From Pseudomonadota bacterium (GTDB lineage Bacteria > Pseudomonadota > Gammaproteobacteria > Halothiobacillales > Halothiobacillaceae), in assembly GCA_021795795.1 (NCBI GenBank), contig JAJYPA010000126.1, positions 1 to 17,330 on the forward strand: 17,330 bases of DNA. Direction: 5' to 3'. The notes below the pieces were generated by a model, which was given only the letters and a program-made list of their open reading frames with translations, was not told the DNA's origin and ran no database searches. The position numbers and the translations under genes are program-made. How positions within the stretch are numbered: position 1 is the stretch's first letter; the number at the start of each line of letters is the position of its first letter. Shown one piece after another: positions 8,274 through 14,273 of the stretch.

Positions 8274-9578
8274 TCAGCGTACTACGCGCGCAGGCTGCCA
8301 TCCCGCCGCCGCTTCCAGGGACACTTGGGTCAGGCGCAGTTCGGTACGGGCGTCGAGCAGGTCGCGCTGCCCGTCCAGCACCTGGCGGTTGACCAGCAAC
8401 AATTGCAATAGCCCAATTTCTCCCGCCCGGAAGGAAATGGAGGATAGATGCTGGTTTTCTTCCAGACTCGGCAACACCGATTCGCTTAACCGTTTGACGC
8501 GCGTCTTCAAGCCCACCCATCGCTGCCACAGCGCGAAAACTTGGGCGCGTACATCACGGGAGGCGGCCTGCTTTTCGATTTCGGTTTGGGTAAGATCGGT
8601 CTCGGCACGACCGATACCGGTCGCATTCCGGCGGAACAGAGGGATTGGTAAAGAAACACTTAAGGTTGCAACCTTGTTGTCAACACCCAACTCGCGACCA
8701 TAACGCAAACTCAGCGTCACGTCCGGGTAAATTGAGGCGCGTTCCAGCGCAACCCGATCTCTTGCGACCCCCTCCCGGTAGTCCAGGGCACTTAAAAGCG
8801 GGCGATGGGCTGCGTTGGCCAGCAAGTCCTCCAACGTGTAAGAGGGAAGATCAGCGTCCAGCGGACCGGTAACTTCCGGCATTAGATCTGGAGCTATCTG
8901 GAGGAGGGCAGACAGGTCGGCACGCGCCTGCACAAGTTGCTCTCTCAATATGGATACCTGATTTTGGGCGCGTTCCGCTTCCACCTTGGCGAGATTTCCA
9001 TCCAGACGGCTGTCTTCGCCAGCCTCGACGCGTTTTCTGACCGCAGTCGCCGCATCTTCGATGAGCTTGAGCATTGCTTCCTCGGTCCGGATGCGCAACT
9101 GGAGGCTAAGCACCTGCACAAAACGTTGCTCAACGTCTGCATGCACTTGGCGTTTCGTTTCAGCGATGTTTTCCTGGATTGCTGCCAAATTTTTCTCGGC
9201 TGCTCGTTGCCGTATGCCTTGCTGCCCTGCGATCTCAAGGGTCTGGGACAGACCTGACACTCCATCTTTGCTATCAATCGGTTGCCCCGTCTGTGAAACA
9301 TTACGACTGCGCCTCTCGGTAGAAATCTGTGGGTTATTCCACAACAGCGCACTGGCATCGGTCATCTCACCTTGAGCCGCCGCAAGATTTGCCCGGGCCG
9401 AACGCAAGGCGGGGTTGGTTTGTTCAGCCTGTTTCCAGGCTTGCTCCAAAGTGAGCGGAGCCGACAGGGCTGAAAGTGGATAAAGAGAGGCGGATACAAA
9501 CAAGAACGGTACGCCAATAAGGCGGCACATCAGCTGCATCCTGCTACGCAGGGTGCAGAAAATAGTGGCAAATTGCAC
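8274..9578 (-). CDS. czcC: Outer-membrane efflux channel, TolC/CzcC family
   Basis: The outer-membrane exit duct for the tripartite pump. The chosen start is GTG at 9578 with AAGGAG five bases upstream (9584-9589), giving 434 residues; internal ATGs at codons 14 and 17 are alternatives with poorer spacing. A signal peptide precedes the mature start near LSAPLTLEQAW. Two OEP repeats follow, each beginning with the helix pattern A-x2-NPAL and with long Ala/Gln/Glu-rich coiled-coil segments. The mid-protein SLPIPLFRRNATG resembles the conserved SIPIPLF-N motif of CzcC-type channels. Length is right for CzcC (about 420). It lies directly upstream of adaptor and pump in the canonical C-B-A order. 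Confidence 0.9.
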   Translation of the reverse strand: MQFATIFCTLRSRMQLMCRLIGVPFLFVSASLYPLSALSAPLTLEQAWKQAEQTNPALRSARANLAAAQGEMTDASALLWNNPQISTERRSRNVSQTGQPIDSKDGVSGLSQTLEIAGQQGIRQRAAEKNLAAIQENIAETKRQVHADVEQRFVQVLSLQLRIRTEEAMLKLIEDAATAVRKRVEAGEDSRLDGNLAKVEAERAQNQVSILREQLVQARADLSALLQIAPDLMPEVTGPLDADLPSYTLEDLLANAAHRPLLSALDYREGVARDRVALERASIYPDVTLSLRYGRELGVDNKVATLSVSLPIPLFRRNATGIGRAETDLTQTEIEKQAASRDVRAQVFALWQRWVGLKTRVKRLSESVLPSLEENQHLSSISFRAGEIGLLQLLLVNRQVLDGQRDLLDARTELRLTQVSLEAAAGWQPARVVR

Positions 9579-9601
9579 GGTAACTCCTTCCGATATGCGT
9601 G

Positions 9602-9620
9602 CGCCACTTCACTTGTGGCG
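9602..9620 (-). other. Intercistronic hairpin upstream of the czcC-like gene
   Basis: Arms CGCCAC (9602-9607) and GTGGCG (9615-9620) enclose a 7-base loop. A competing outer pairing, GTGCGC (9599-9604) with GCGCAC (9624-9629), overlaps the first arm, so two alternative folds are possible just before the channel gene's ribosome binding site. Confidence 0.35.
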
Positions 9621-9665
9621 AGAGCGCACTCAAGACAAAATCAAAAAACCAATTTGGATCAAGTC

Positions 9666-10022
9666 TTAGGAAAGGAGTCGTGGTGGCCGGTAGTGGCTTT
9701 CGGGAAGAGAGGGAAGGGGAGATTGCTTATAGACAATGAAGTAATCGCCGACGACCTCAGTCAAGAGAGTCGAATGCAGAAAAAATATTCCAACGAAATG
9801 ACCGACTGCGTGGCACCAGTGATTGCAAGGAATCTTTGGTGAAACAACTTTGGCAGCATCGGATTCTGTTGGAGAGTGATCAATGTCCATAGCCGCAGCC
9901 AAGCTGCGTTGCTCGTCGAACCACACATCTGCTACGGCTTCCTTGTTAAACGTCCAGCCGCCAGCATTAATCACGAGCGTAATCATGAGCAGGTAAACGG
10001 TCCGACGAATCAATCTATTCAT
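9666..10022 (-). CDS. Small exported Cys/His protein, possibly CzcI/DUF2946-like
   Basis: I do not recognise this 118-residue protein with certainty. It begins MNRLIRRTVYLLMITLVINA, a positively charged start plus a hydrophobic stretch that can act as signal peptide or anchor. The central segment CNHWCHAVGHFVGIFF is a compact cluster of two Cys and three His, a plausible metal site. Small periplasmic proteins with such a C-x3-C-H arrangement commonly sit just before czcC in Czc-type operons (CzcI-like), which is its position here, 87 bases upstream of the channel gene. The ribosome binding site is weak (AAGATAAG region before ATG 10022). A periplasmic metal sensor or chaperone role is inferred from context only. 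Its base composition is somewhat lower in GC than the pump genes. Confidence 0.65.
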   Translation of the reverse strand: MNRLIRRTVYLLMITLVINAGGWTFNKEAVADVWFDEQRSLAAAMDIDHSPTESDAAKVVSPKIPCNHWCHAVGHFVGIFFLHSTLLTEVVGDYFIVYKQSPLPSLPESHYRPPRLLS

Positions 10023-10062
10023 GTCTTATCTTGTCTTCAAAGAGCATCATATCGAAGTGCAA

Positions 10063-10084
10063 CCACGCCGGATCCCCGGCGTGG
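10063..10084 (-). terminator. Perfect GC-rich hairpin, candidate terminator or attenuator
   Basis: Nine-base arms CCACGCCGG (10063-10071) and CCGGCGTGG (10076-10084) enclose a 4-base loop. It lies just past the Met-rich gene's stop. On the minus strand only TT follows directly, so termination may be partial; on the plus strand ATTTTA follows. It may reduce transcription entering the pump genes. Confidence 0.5.
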
Positions 10085-10093
10085 ATTTTACCT

Positions 10094-10570
10094 TCAATGC
10101 ATCCACATATAACCCTGTTGATCCATCATCTGTTCCATCATTTGCTGTTGCAAGCCCATGTACTGATCCATCATGTACTGGCGTTGTTTCAGTTGCTCCG
10201 GGGTCAGGCGCTGGTAATCACCCCACATCATCGGGCCGTTCATCATATGCCCACCCATCATGTGACCACCCATGCAGCAACCCATCATGCCTGGCCCCCG
10301 CATACCGTACATCATCCCCTGCGTGTTCTGCATGGTAGTCCAATGCTCCTGCAACAACTTCTGGCGCTCCTGGGGATCCTGGGTCTGGCGGATCTTATCC
10401 ATTTGCGCTTGCATCTGCTTCATCTGCTCCTGAATTTGAACCATTCTCTTGTCGAAATCCTGGTCTGATGGCTTAGCCTGAGCAGCTTTTTTAGCAGTCT
10501 GAGCATCATCGGCAAAAGTTGGCATTGAAACCGGAATGGCCAACATCGCAAGCAATAAAATCTTCTTCAT
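10094..10570 (-). CDS. Periplasmic Met/His-rich coiled-coil protein (putative metal binding)
   Basis: A 158-residue exported protein. The start at 10570 is fixed by AAGGAG six to eight bases upstream and by a signal peptide, MKKILLLAMLAIPVSMPTFA, cleaved near TFA-DDA. The mature part has a Gln/Lys/Met-rich amphipathic helix (about 35-90, e.g. QEQMKQMQAQMDKI), then a Met/Gly/His cluster (MMGCCMGGHMMGGHMMNG) and a Met/Gln-rich tail ending MWMH. Met-His-Cys clusters of this kind occur in periplasmic copper/silver-handling proteins. It does not match a named family that I can verify; CopK, CusF and Spy differ in layout. It is followed on the minus strand by a strong hairpin and preceded by the SHOCT gene. 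Buffering of Cu(I)/Ag(I) or other soft metal is inferred from composition. Confidence 0.75.
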   Translation of the reverse strand: MKKILLLAMLAIPVSMPTFADDAQTAKKAAQAKPSDQDFDKRMVQIQEQMKQMQAQMDKIRQTQDPQERQKLLQEHWTTMQNTQGMMYGMRGPGMMGCCMGGHMMGGHMMNGPMMWGDYQRLTPEQLKQRQYMMDQYMGLQQQMMEQMMDQQGYMWMH

Positions 10571-10651
10571 TTCTGTCTCCTTAGATGATTGAATCAAACA
10601 AAGAACTCGTGTTGATCGAGTCCTTCAACCCCGCTTCAAGTCCTCGCGTTT

Positions 10652-10870
10652 TTATAAGTACTCTTCGCGATTAATGTCTCCCCGAGCATATCGCTCCTCC
10701 AGGACTGCTAGCGCGTCGGGCTTTCTTTCACCATCCGGGGCATTCGAGCGACGATCACCCATCAGGTACTTCACCACCGCCAGCACCAGCAATATCGGAA
10801 TCAGCCAGAAAAACGCCATCCCTATCCACCCCAACCAATGCCAGCCCATGCCGTAGCCTTCATAATTCAT
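10652..10870 (-). CDS. Small membrane protein with SHOCT domain, apparently stopped early
   Basis: The protein has 72 residues: a Gly/Trp/Tyr-rich start (MNYEGYGMGWHWLGW), one membrane helix (about 16-37) and a C-terminal SHOCT domain (ALAVLEERYARGDINREEYL). GGAGGAG precedes the ATG at 10870. The SHOCT motif normally continues past EEY. Here a TAA at 10652-10654 interrupts it, yet the same frame continues as KREDLKRG and ends with TGA at 10625-10627, just what the rest of a SHOCT domain looks like. One base change (CAA or GAA to TAA) would explain this. Such small proteins often neighbour copper or other metal-efflux genes; their function is unclear. A sibling fragment lies at 1309-1353. It is either a recently truncated gene, still perhaps functional, or a sequencing error. 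Confidence 0.78.
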   Translation of the reverse strand: MNYEGYGMGWHWLGWIGMAFFWLIPILLVLAVVKYLMGDRRSNAPDGERKPDALAVLEERYARGDINREEYL

Positions 10871-10946
10871 CCACGGGCTCCTCCAGTATACGTACTGAGT
10901 AAATTCACGCCTGCCTCAATGAAACCGCCATCATGCGGGGTCTCTC

Positions 10947-11435
10947 CTATTTAGCGGCATGTATCTGCATATAACCGAGGATTGCTTGCAATTCCTCTGG
11001 AGTCGGCGCGGCAATACCCATGCTATTGTTTTGCCTCATCCATTGCATGCGCGCATTCATGCGCCCTACCACCGGCGACCATCCAGGGGCACTGTGCAGA
11101 GCAGGAGTGGGAAGGCCATGACACTGCGTGCAATACTGATTGACTAGCCGCGCCCCTGCTGACTGGGGTTCCGGCAATTGCGCCGGATCTACGCCGCGCG
11201 GCATTTCTCCGCCCATCATCATGCCTTCCATCATGCCGCCGCACCGCCCATCCATCATGCCACCCCATCGACCACAGCACATGCCTTGTGCGAGTTTCTG
11301 TCCGGCAGCGCCTCCCTTCTGGAAAGTCTGCATCTCGAATGGATTTCCGTCAGCCTAGGCCACCTGAACTGTAGAAAGACAGATTGCAACCGCTGCGCGG
11401 ACAGCCACGTTTGAAACAGTCTTGCTTTTTCCCAT
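10947..11435 (-). pseudogene. Exported c-type cytochrome, signal peptide interrupted by an in-frame TAG
   Basis: GGAGGT at 11441-11446 leads an ATG at 11435 and a classic signal peptide, MGKSKTVSNVAVRAAVAICL and on to STVQVA. Codon 27 is TAG (11355-11357), and the same frame then continues ADGNPFEMQTFQKGG to the stop at 10947. Reading the TAG as CAG (Gln) would restore an AQA-type signal-peptidase site, so a single C-to-T change probably broke the gene. The mature part has a Met/Cys/Gly-rich stretch (CCGRWGG, GGMMEGMMMGG), one haem-binding CTQCH and a C-terminal helix typical of a small class I cytochrome. Internal initiation at 11333 would lack the signal needed for haem attachment in the periplasm. 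An electron-transfer or redox role in metal handling is conjecture. Confidence 0.8.
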
Positions 11436-11515
11436 GATTCACCTCCGTGCCATACAGATCATTAAGAAAGACGGCTCTTGCAGAAAAACCTACAGAGCCT
11501 GCATTACCTTAGCCG

Positions 11516-12049
11516 CTACCCTTTTGATATTTCTAAACCGGCAATTAATTTAACCGGATTTTTCAAAGTAAAAACAACCGGACATCTCTGCAGCGCAAGC
11601 TCTTCCGCTTCTTTAATTTTTTCTTCCGGCGCATCGCTTACAATATGAAGAGTCACACGCACTTCTTCCATAACCGGATTGTCGCCCAACCCAAAAACAC
11701 GTGTAAAATCAACATCAGCTTCAACACGTGTGGTAAGTTTTTTTATTTGAATCCCAAGCATGGAAGCCATGGTTGCAAATGTTCCGGTATAGCAGGATGC
11801 AAGCCCATAAAGACAATAATGCATCGGACCAGGAAGCGTGCCTCCGCCGCCCATAAACGTGGGATTATCTACTTTAAAAACAGTTTCTCCTCCTTCGAAT
11901 TTGATAATGGATTGGAACTGAACATCACCTTCTTTGACAATCCATTCACCTTCAATTACCTGTGTTCTTTTGGCGGCGGAAGGATCGTTTTTAATTTTAG
12001 ATTCAAACGATTGAACCTTTTGTACATCAACATTATTTAGACGTGCCAT
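11516..12049 (-). CDS. OsmC/Ohr-family protein
   Basis: OsmC-family proteins are cytoplasmic thiol peroxidases acting on organic hydroperoxides, though many members are uncharacterised. The 177-residue protein starts at ATG 12049, with GGAG five to eight bases upstream. The open frame extends 36 codons further but that part is Arg-rich and not conserved in appearance. Cys86 (in LASCYTGTFA) and Cys156 (in LQRCPV) fit the two family cysteines, and a third, Cys79, lies nearby (MHYCLYG). The GGGG-x-LPGPMHY segment before it is typical. Codons are visibly richer in A/T than those of flanking genes, suggesting a separate, recent origin. It is the first gene downstream of the CadR-controlled minus-strand promoter, an unusual place for OsmC. 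Confidence 0.87.
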   Translation of the reverse strand: MARLNNVDVQKVQSFESKIKNDPSAAKRTQVIEGEWIVKEGDVQFQSIIKFEGGETVFKVDNPTFMGGGGTLPGPMHYCLYGLASCYTGTFATMASMLGIQIKKLTTRVEADVDFTRVFGLGDNPVMEEVRVTLHIVSDAPEEKIKEAEELALQRCPVVFTLKNPVKLIAGLEISKG

Positions 12050-12171
12050 TTTTAACTCCTCAATTTCAATTGCGGCAAAGAAGGCGGTGCCGCGACGCCT
12101 AACCCTGGGATTTCTCGTCCTTAATGGGAACCTCGCTCGTCGGGCCGTGGCGGACATGGCTGAATTTTTAC

Positions 12172-12200
12172 TTGATTTTCGGACAAGATAAAATTATGAT
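12172..12200 (+). promoter_or_regulatory. Predicted sigma-70 promoter of the cadR-like gene
   Basis: TTGATT (12172-12177) and TATGAT (12195-12200) are separated by 17 bases. The operator lies immediately downstream, consistent with autorepression. The cadR start is about 50 bases beyond. Confidence 0.6.
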
Positions 12201-12226
12201 AGACCCTGTAGTCACTTCAGGGTAAA
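12196..12226 (-). promoter_or_regulatory. Predicted MerR-type promoter driving the minus-strand metal cluster
   Basis: On the minus strand TTTACC (12221-12226) and TATCAT (12196-12201) are separated by 19 bases, the over-long spacer characteristic of promoters that MerR-family activators untwist. The operator dyad lies within the spacer. Transcription would enter the OsmC gene after a leader of roughly 140 bases. Confidence 0.65.
12203..12223. promoter_or_regulatory. CadR/PbrR-type operator
   Basis: A perfect dyad, ACCCTG-N9-CAGGGT (12203-12208 and 12218-12223), has the same half-site and spacing style as known CadR/PbrR/ZntR operators. It sits in the shared region of the two divergent promoters. 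Confidence 0.75.
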
Positions 12227-12249
12227 GGATAAAATGATCGGAGAGAAGC

Positions 12250-12714
12250 ATGCGCATCGGGGAATTGGCGAAAGCCACCGGCATCGACGTTGAAACACTG
12301 CGCTACTATGAGCGCATCGGGCTGTTGCATCCGCCTGCCCGCCAGGTCAATGGTTACCGGACATACGACCAGGATGCGGTAGAGCGGGCGAATTTCATCC
12401 GGCACTGCCGCGCGCTGGACATGGGGCTGAGCGATATCAATCGGTTGCTCGGCTTTGCTTCGAAGCCCGAAGCTGACTGCAGCGGCGTGAATCGTCTGCT
12501 CGACGAGCATCTTGCCCGCGTGTGCGCCAAACTCAAATCGCTCAGGGTCCTGGAAAAACAACTCGCCGGACTTCGAAACCAATGCGATATCGGTCAAAAG
12601 GTAGCCGATTGCGGTATTTTGCGAGAGTTTATTGCGGCTGCCCACGGAGAAGCGTGCGCGTGCCATCCGTCCGACGGTAACACCAGCTTGTCTAACCGAA
12701 AGGCGCAGGAGTAA
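12250..12714 (+). CDS. cadR: MerR-family Cd/Pb(/Zn)-responsive regulator, CadR/PbrR type
   Basis: A 154-residue DNA-binding activator/repressor. It has the MerR winged helix-turn-helix at the N-terminus (MRIGELAKATGIDVETLRYY), a long dimerisation helix (about 80-112), and cysteines at 77, 112 and 121, matching the metal-binding triad of CadR-type proteins. A further C-x-C-H (136-139) near the C-terminus resembles the Cys/His tails of CadR/PbrR. The PbrR-specific Cys14 is absent, favouring CadR. GGAGAG precedes the ATG at 12250. It is transcribed away from the metal cluster, with a CadR-style operator between. It should keep the minus-strand promoter off until Cd(II), Pb(II) or Zn(II) binds. 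An IS21 end follows about 90 bases after its stop. Confidence 0.9.
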   Translation: MRIGELAKATGIDVETLRYYERIGLLHPPARQVNGYRTYDQDAVERANFIRHCRALDMGLSDINRLLGFASKPEADCSGVNRLLDEHLARVCAKLKSLRVLEKQLAGLRNQCDIGQKVADCGILREFIAAAHGEACACHPSDGNTSLSNRKAQE

Positions 12715-12804
12715 TCGCGAAGTTGGCCAAAACAATGGCGCTGCTCGCCTAGCGATTCAGACTGAGACAAAAGAAGGAGAAATCGGCAAGATTCGCTACG
12801 GTTG

Positions 12805-13053
12805 TTGAATTGCACCCAAATCTGACCCACCTGACGCAGTAATTTGCATCCAAATTTGACCCACGTATAGATACTGTCCTGCTCATGATTTGAGCGGGAG
12901 CAACAGGAGTGATCAACGTGGCGATATTGAGCAGCATCAGGCGTTGGCATTTGCGCGACCAAATGCCGATCCGGGAGATCGCGAGGCGCACCGGCCTGTC
13001 CCGGAACACCATCAGGAAGTACCTGGCCAACAAGGTTGTTGAGCCCAGATATC
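12805..13053 (+). mobile_element. Left-end remnant of an IS21-family element
   Basis: Two copies of a 20-base terminal repeat (12811-12830 and 12845-12864) and the first ~45 codons of istA are present. The rest of istA, istB and the right end are missing; the sequence instead continues into a DUF1524 gene fragment. The exact left boundary is uncertain within about 10 bases. Remaining bases from the cadR stop (12715) to here show nothing else that I can identify. Confidence 0.75.
12811..12864 (+). repeat. IS21-type tandem terminal repeats
   Basis: Copies at 12811-12830 and 12845-12864 are identical at 18 of 20 bases, on a 34-base period. Each contains CCAAAT or CCAAATT followed by TGACCCAC. 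Multiple terminal repeats are typical IS21 transposase binding sites. Confidence 0.75.
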
Positions 13054-13508
13054 TGCTGGCTCGGCTGACGCAGCACGTCGAAATGGCCTTTAGCGGGTTG
13101 AAGGTGCCGGGCAGCCTGGAACCGTTCACCAATCTGGAAATCGAGCACATCCTACCCAACAAGCCAGAAGCCGATCTTCGCGCCAAGTGGGCCACAGAGA
13201 ATCCGGGGATGGTCTATGACGACTACAAGGATCGTCTGGGCAACCTAACCTTGTTGGAGAAGCCCATCAACATCGTCGCGGGCAATGACTTTTACACAGC
13301 CAAACAGGTCGAGTACAGCAAGAGTGGCAACTACCTAACCCGCAGCCTGGTGGCGCTGACCGACGTCGGACAAAACACATCCATCTCGCGGATCAACGCA
13401 AAGCTGGAGGCATTCCCCTCGTGGAATGCGGCAACCATCGAAAAGCGGCACGCCATGCTTATCTCACTGGCGCGGGATGTTTGGAAGACTACCCCAATTG
13501 ATGTTTAG
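12918..13508 (+). CDS. Chimeric ORF: IstA helix-turn-helix fused to a DUF1524 HNH-type nuclease C-terminus
   Basis: Residues 1-45 (VAILSSIRRWHLRDQMPIRE to KVVEPRY) are an IS21 IstA N-terminus with its helix-turn-helix. From about residue 46 the sequence changes to the C-terminal part of a DUF262/DUF1524 protein (GmrSD-like type IV restriction family): LEIEHILPNK (74-82), a Trp/Asp-rich middle, RLGNLTLLEKPIN (106-118), then a conserved-looking tail to residue 196. His77 and Asn109 fit the HNH-like site. GTG at 12918 is preferred because AGGAG lies about eight bases upstream; the frame opens at GTG 12909. The join is in frame with no stop. It is probably a recombination relic whose DUF262 NTPase half is lost, but it could be expressed from IS21 signals. 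Confidence 0.75.
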   Translation: MAILSSIRRWHLRDQMPIREIARRTGLSRNTIRKYLANKVVEPRYLLARLTQHVEMAFSGLKVPGSLEPFTNLEIEHILPNKPEADLRAKWATENPGMVYDDYKDRLGNLTLLEKPINIVAGNDFYTAKQVEYSKSGNYLTRSLVALTDVGQNTSISRINAKLEAFPSWNAATIEKRHAMLISLARDVWKTTPIDV

Positions 13509-13515
13509 GATTGAG

Positions 13516-14037
13516 TCATTCTGGGTCAGAAATGGTGGTCGCCTGCGCTCTGTACCACCGCTGAAACTCAACCACCATCAGTGTAGTCTGCGCCGCATCC
13601 TCGACTAGTTTTTCGCAGACGGCGGGGTTAGTTTGCTGTCCGGCAGCAGGTACAGGGTTGGCGGGGGCTGCATCAACTCGGGCGGTAACGTCGGGAACTT
13701 CGGACACTGCGCCGGCAGCACCCCTTGGGGCGTAGTGGCGCACGCGCCGAGGAACGCGGGCAAGCAGATGGCGGCGATCTGCGACAATTTTGGCTTTCTC
13801 GGTTTCAAATTCATTCGAAATCTCCTGATTGATGGTGGTCTGATGAGTAGTGACAGCGGCGACCTGGGCGGCTTGCTTTGCCACGGCCTGGGCTCGCGCT
13901 GCCTTCTCGGCATCCCATTGGGCCGTGACCCGCTGTTCTCCATACCGGTAGCCGCTCACGAACACCGCCAGCGCGAGGGCAGCTACACCGATCCATCGCC
14001 ATGGAAGCGCAGTAAGGATTTTGAGGATCGGAAACAT
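13516..14037 (-). CDS. Rz: Phage i-spanin (Rz-like)
   Basis: An inner-membrane spanin subunit for outer-membrane disruption at lysis. The 173-residue protein starts at ATG 14037 (GTG 14040 is possible). One N-terminal membrane helix is present (about 12-30, WIGVAALALAVFVSGYRYG), followed by a long Ala/Gln/Glu/Lys-rich coiled coil in the periplasm. Its ATG shares one base with the TGA of the holin-like gene (TGATG), indicating coupled translation. A complete lipoprotein gene, Rz1, is nested within it in another frame, the hallmark of Rz/Rz1 pairs. Assignment rests on topology and this nesting rather than on strong sequence motifs. Confidence 0.85.
   Translation of the reverse strand: MFPILKILTALPWRWIGVAALALAVFVSGYRYGEQRVTAQWDAEKAARAQAVAKQAAQVAAVTTHQTTINQEISNEFETEKAKIVADRRHLLARVPRRVRHYAPRGAAGAVSEVPDVTARVDAAPANPVPAAGQQTNPAVCEKLVEDAAQTTLMVVEFQRWYRAQATTISDPE
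13605..13814 (-). CDS. Rz1: Phage o-spanin lipoprotein Rz1, nested in Rz
   Basis: A 69-residue lipoprotein encoded entirely inside the Rz-like gene in a different frame. It starts at ATG 13814 (MNLKPRKPKLSQIAAICLP) with a lipobox LGAC around residue 26. The mature part is short and proline-rich (LPPELMQPPPTLYLLP), as in other Rz1 proteins. It would sit in the inner leaflet of the outer membrane and pair with Rz across the periplasm. The open frame extends 43 codons upstream, but that part is Arg/Pro-rich without a plausible function. Confidence 0.85.
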   Translation of the reverse strand: MNLKPRKPKLSQIAAICLPAFLGACATTPQGVLPAQCPKFPTLPPELMQPPPTLYLLPDSKLTPPSAKN

Positions 14038-14273
14038 CACGCACTCCCTCCCGGTTCAGTTTTGGCCTTGAGTCCAAGGGCAGCACCGCCGGCGGCGAGC
14101 GTAGCGCCCAGCCCAATGCCAAATCCCTGCATGTCAAATGGATGGCCCTGGCCCACCACGGAATAGATCGCCAGTCCAAGGAACACGACCACGCCTTGCG
14201 CCCAGAGAACCCGGCCGACGTCGAAACTCTCCCCGTCCGCCGTGGTGAAGCAGTCTTTGAGCAACTTCATCAT
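14037..14273 (-). CDS. Small phage membrane protein, putative holin
   Basis: A 78-residue protein with two predicted membrane helices (about 23-41 and 52-68, the latter Gly/Ala-rich: GIGLGATLAAGGAALGL) and a charged C-terminus, KAKTEPGGSA. This is the size and topology of class II holins. Its position between lysozyme and spanins, with ATGA overlap to the lysozyme gene and TGATG overlap to Rz, supports a holin role. AGGAGAG precedes ATG 14273. I cannot assign a holin subfamily, and an antiholin or other accessory lysis protein is possible. Confidence 0.7.
   Translation of the reverse strand: MMKLLKDCFTTADGESFDVGRVLWAQGVVVFLGLAIYSVVGQGHPFDMQGFGIGLGATLAAGGAALGLKAKTEPGGSA

Noticed and set aside
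8245..8529. 95-codon extension of the adaptor gene into the tolC-like gene
   Set aside because: The lipoprotein signal peptide begins at 8244, and the extension is the antisense-like frame of the TolC C-terminus region, not a plausible protein.
10098..10330. Repeated CATCAT/ATGATG strings that look like a simple tandem repeat
   Set aside because: They are codon effects of the Met/His-rich protein (ATG and CAT codons) rather than a DNA repeat.
10900..10946. Nine-codon ORF after AGGAGAG directly behind the cytochrome stop
   Set aside because: Too short, no regulatory residue pattern, and nothing shows conservation; could be chance.
11473..11499. GGCTCT / AGAGCC inverted repeat between the OsmC and cytochrome genes
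   Set aside because: Six-base arms with a 15-base loop and no T-run; too weak to call a terminator.
12080..12110. GCCTAAC-like string resembling an integron attC core
   Set aside because: No matching partner site, no cassette structure and no integrase in the window.
12050..12157. 36-codon upstream extension of the OsmC reading frame
   Set aside because: It is Arg-rich, lacks a binding site at its ATG, and overlaps the leader; GGAG sits correctly before the ATG at 12049.
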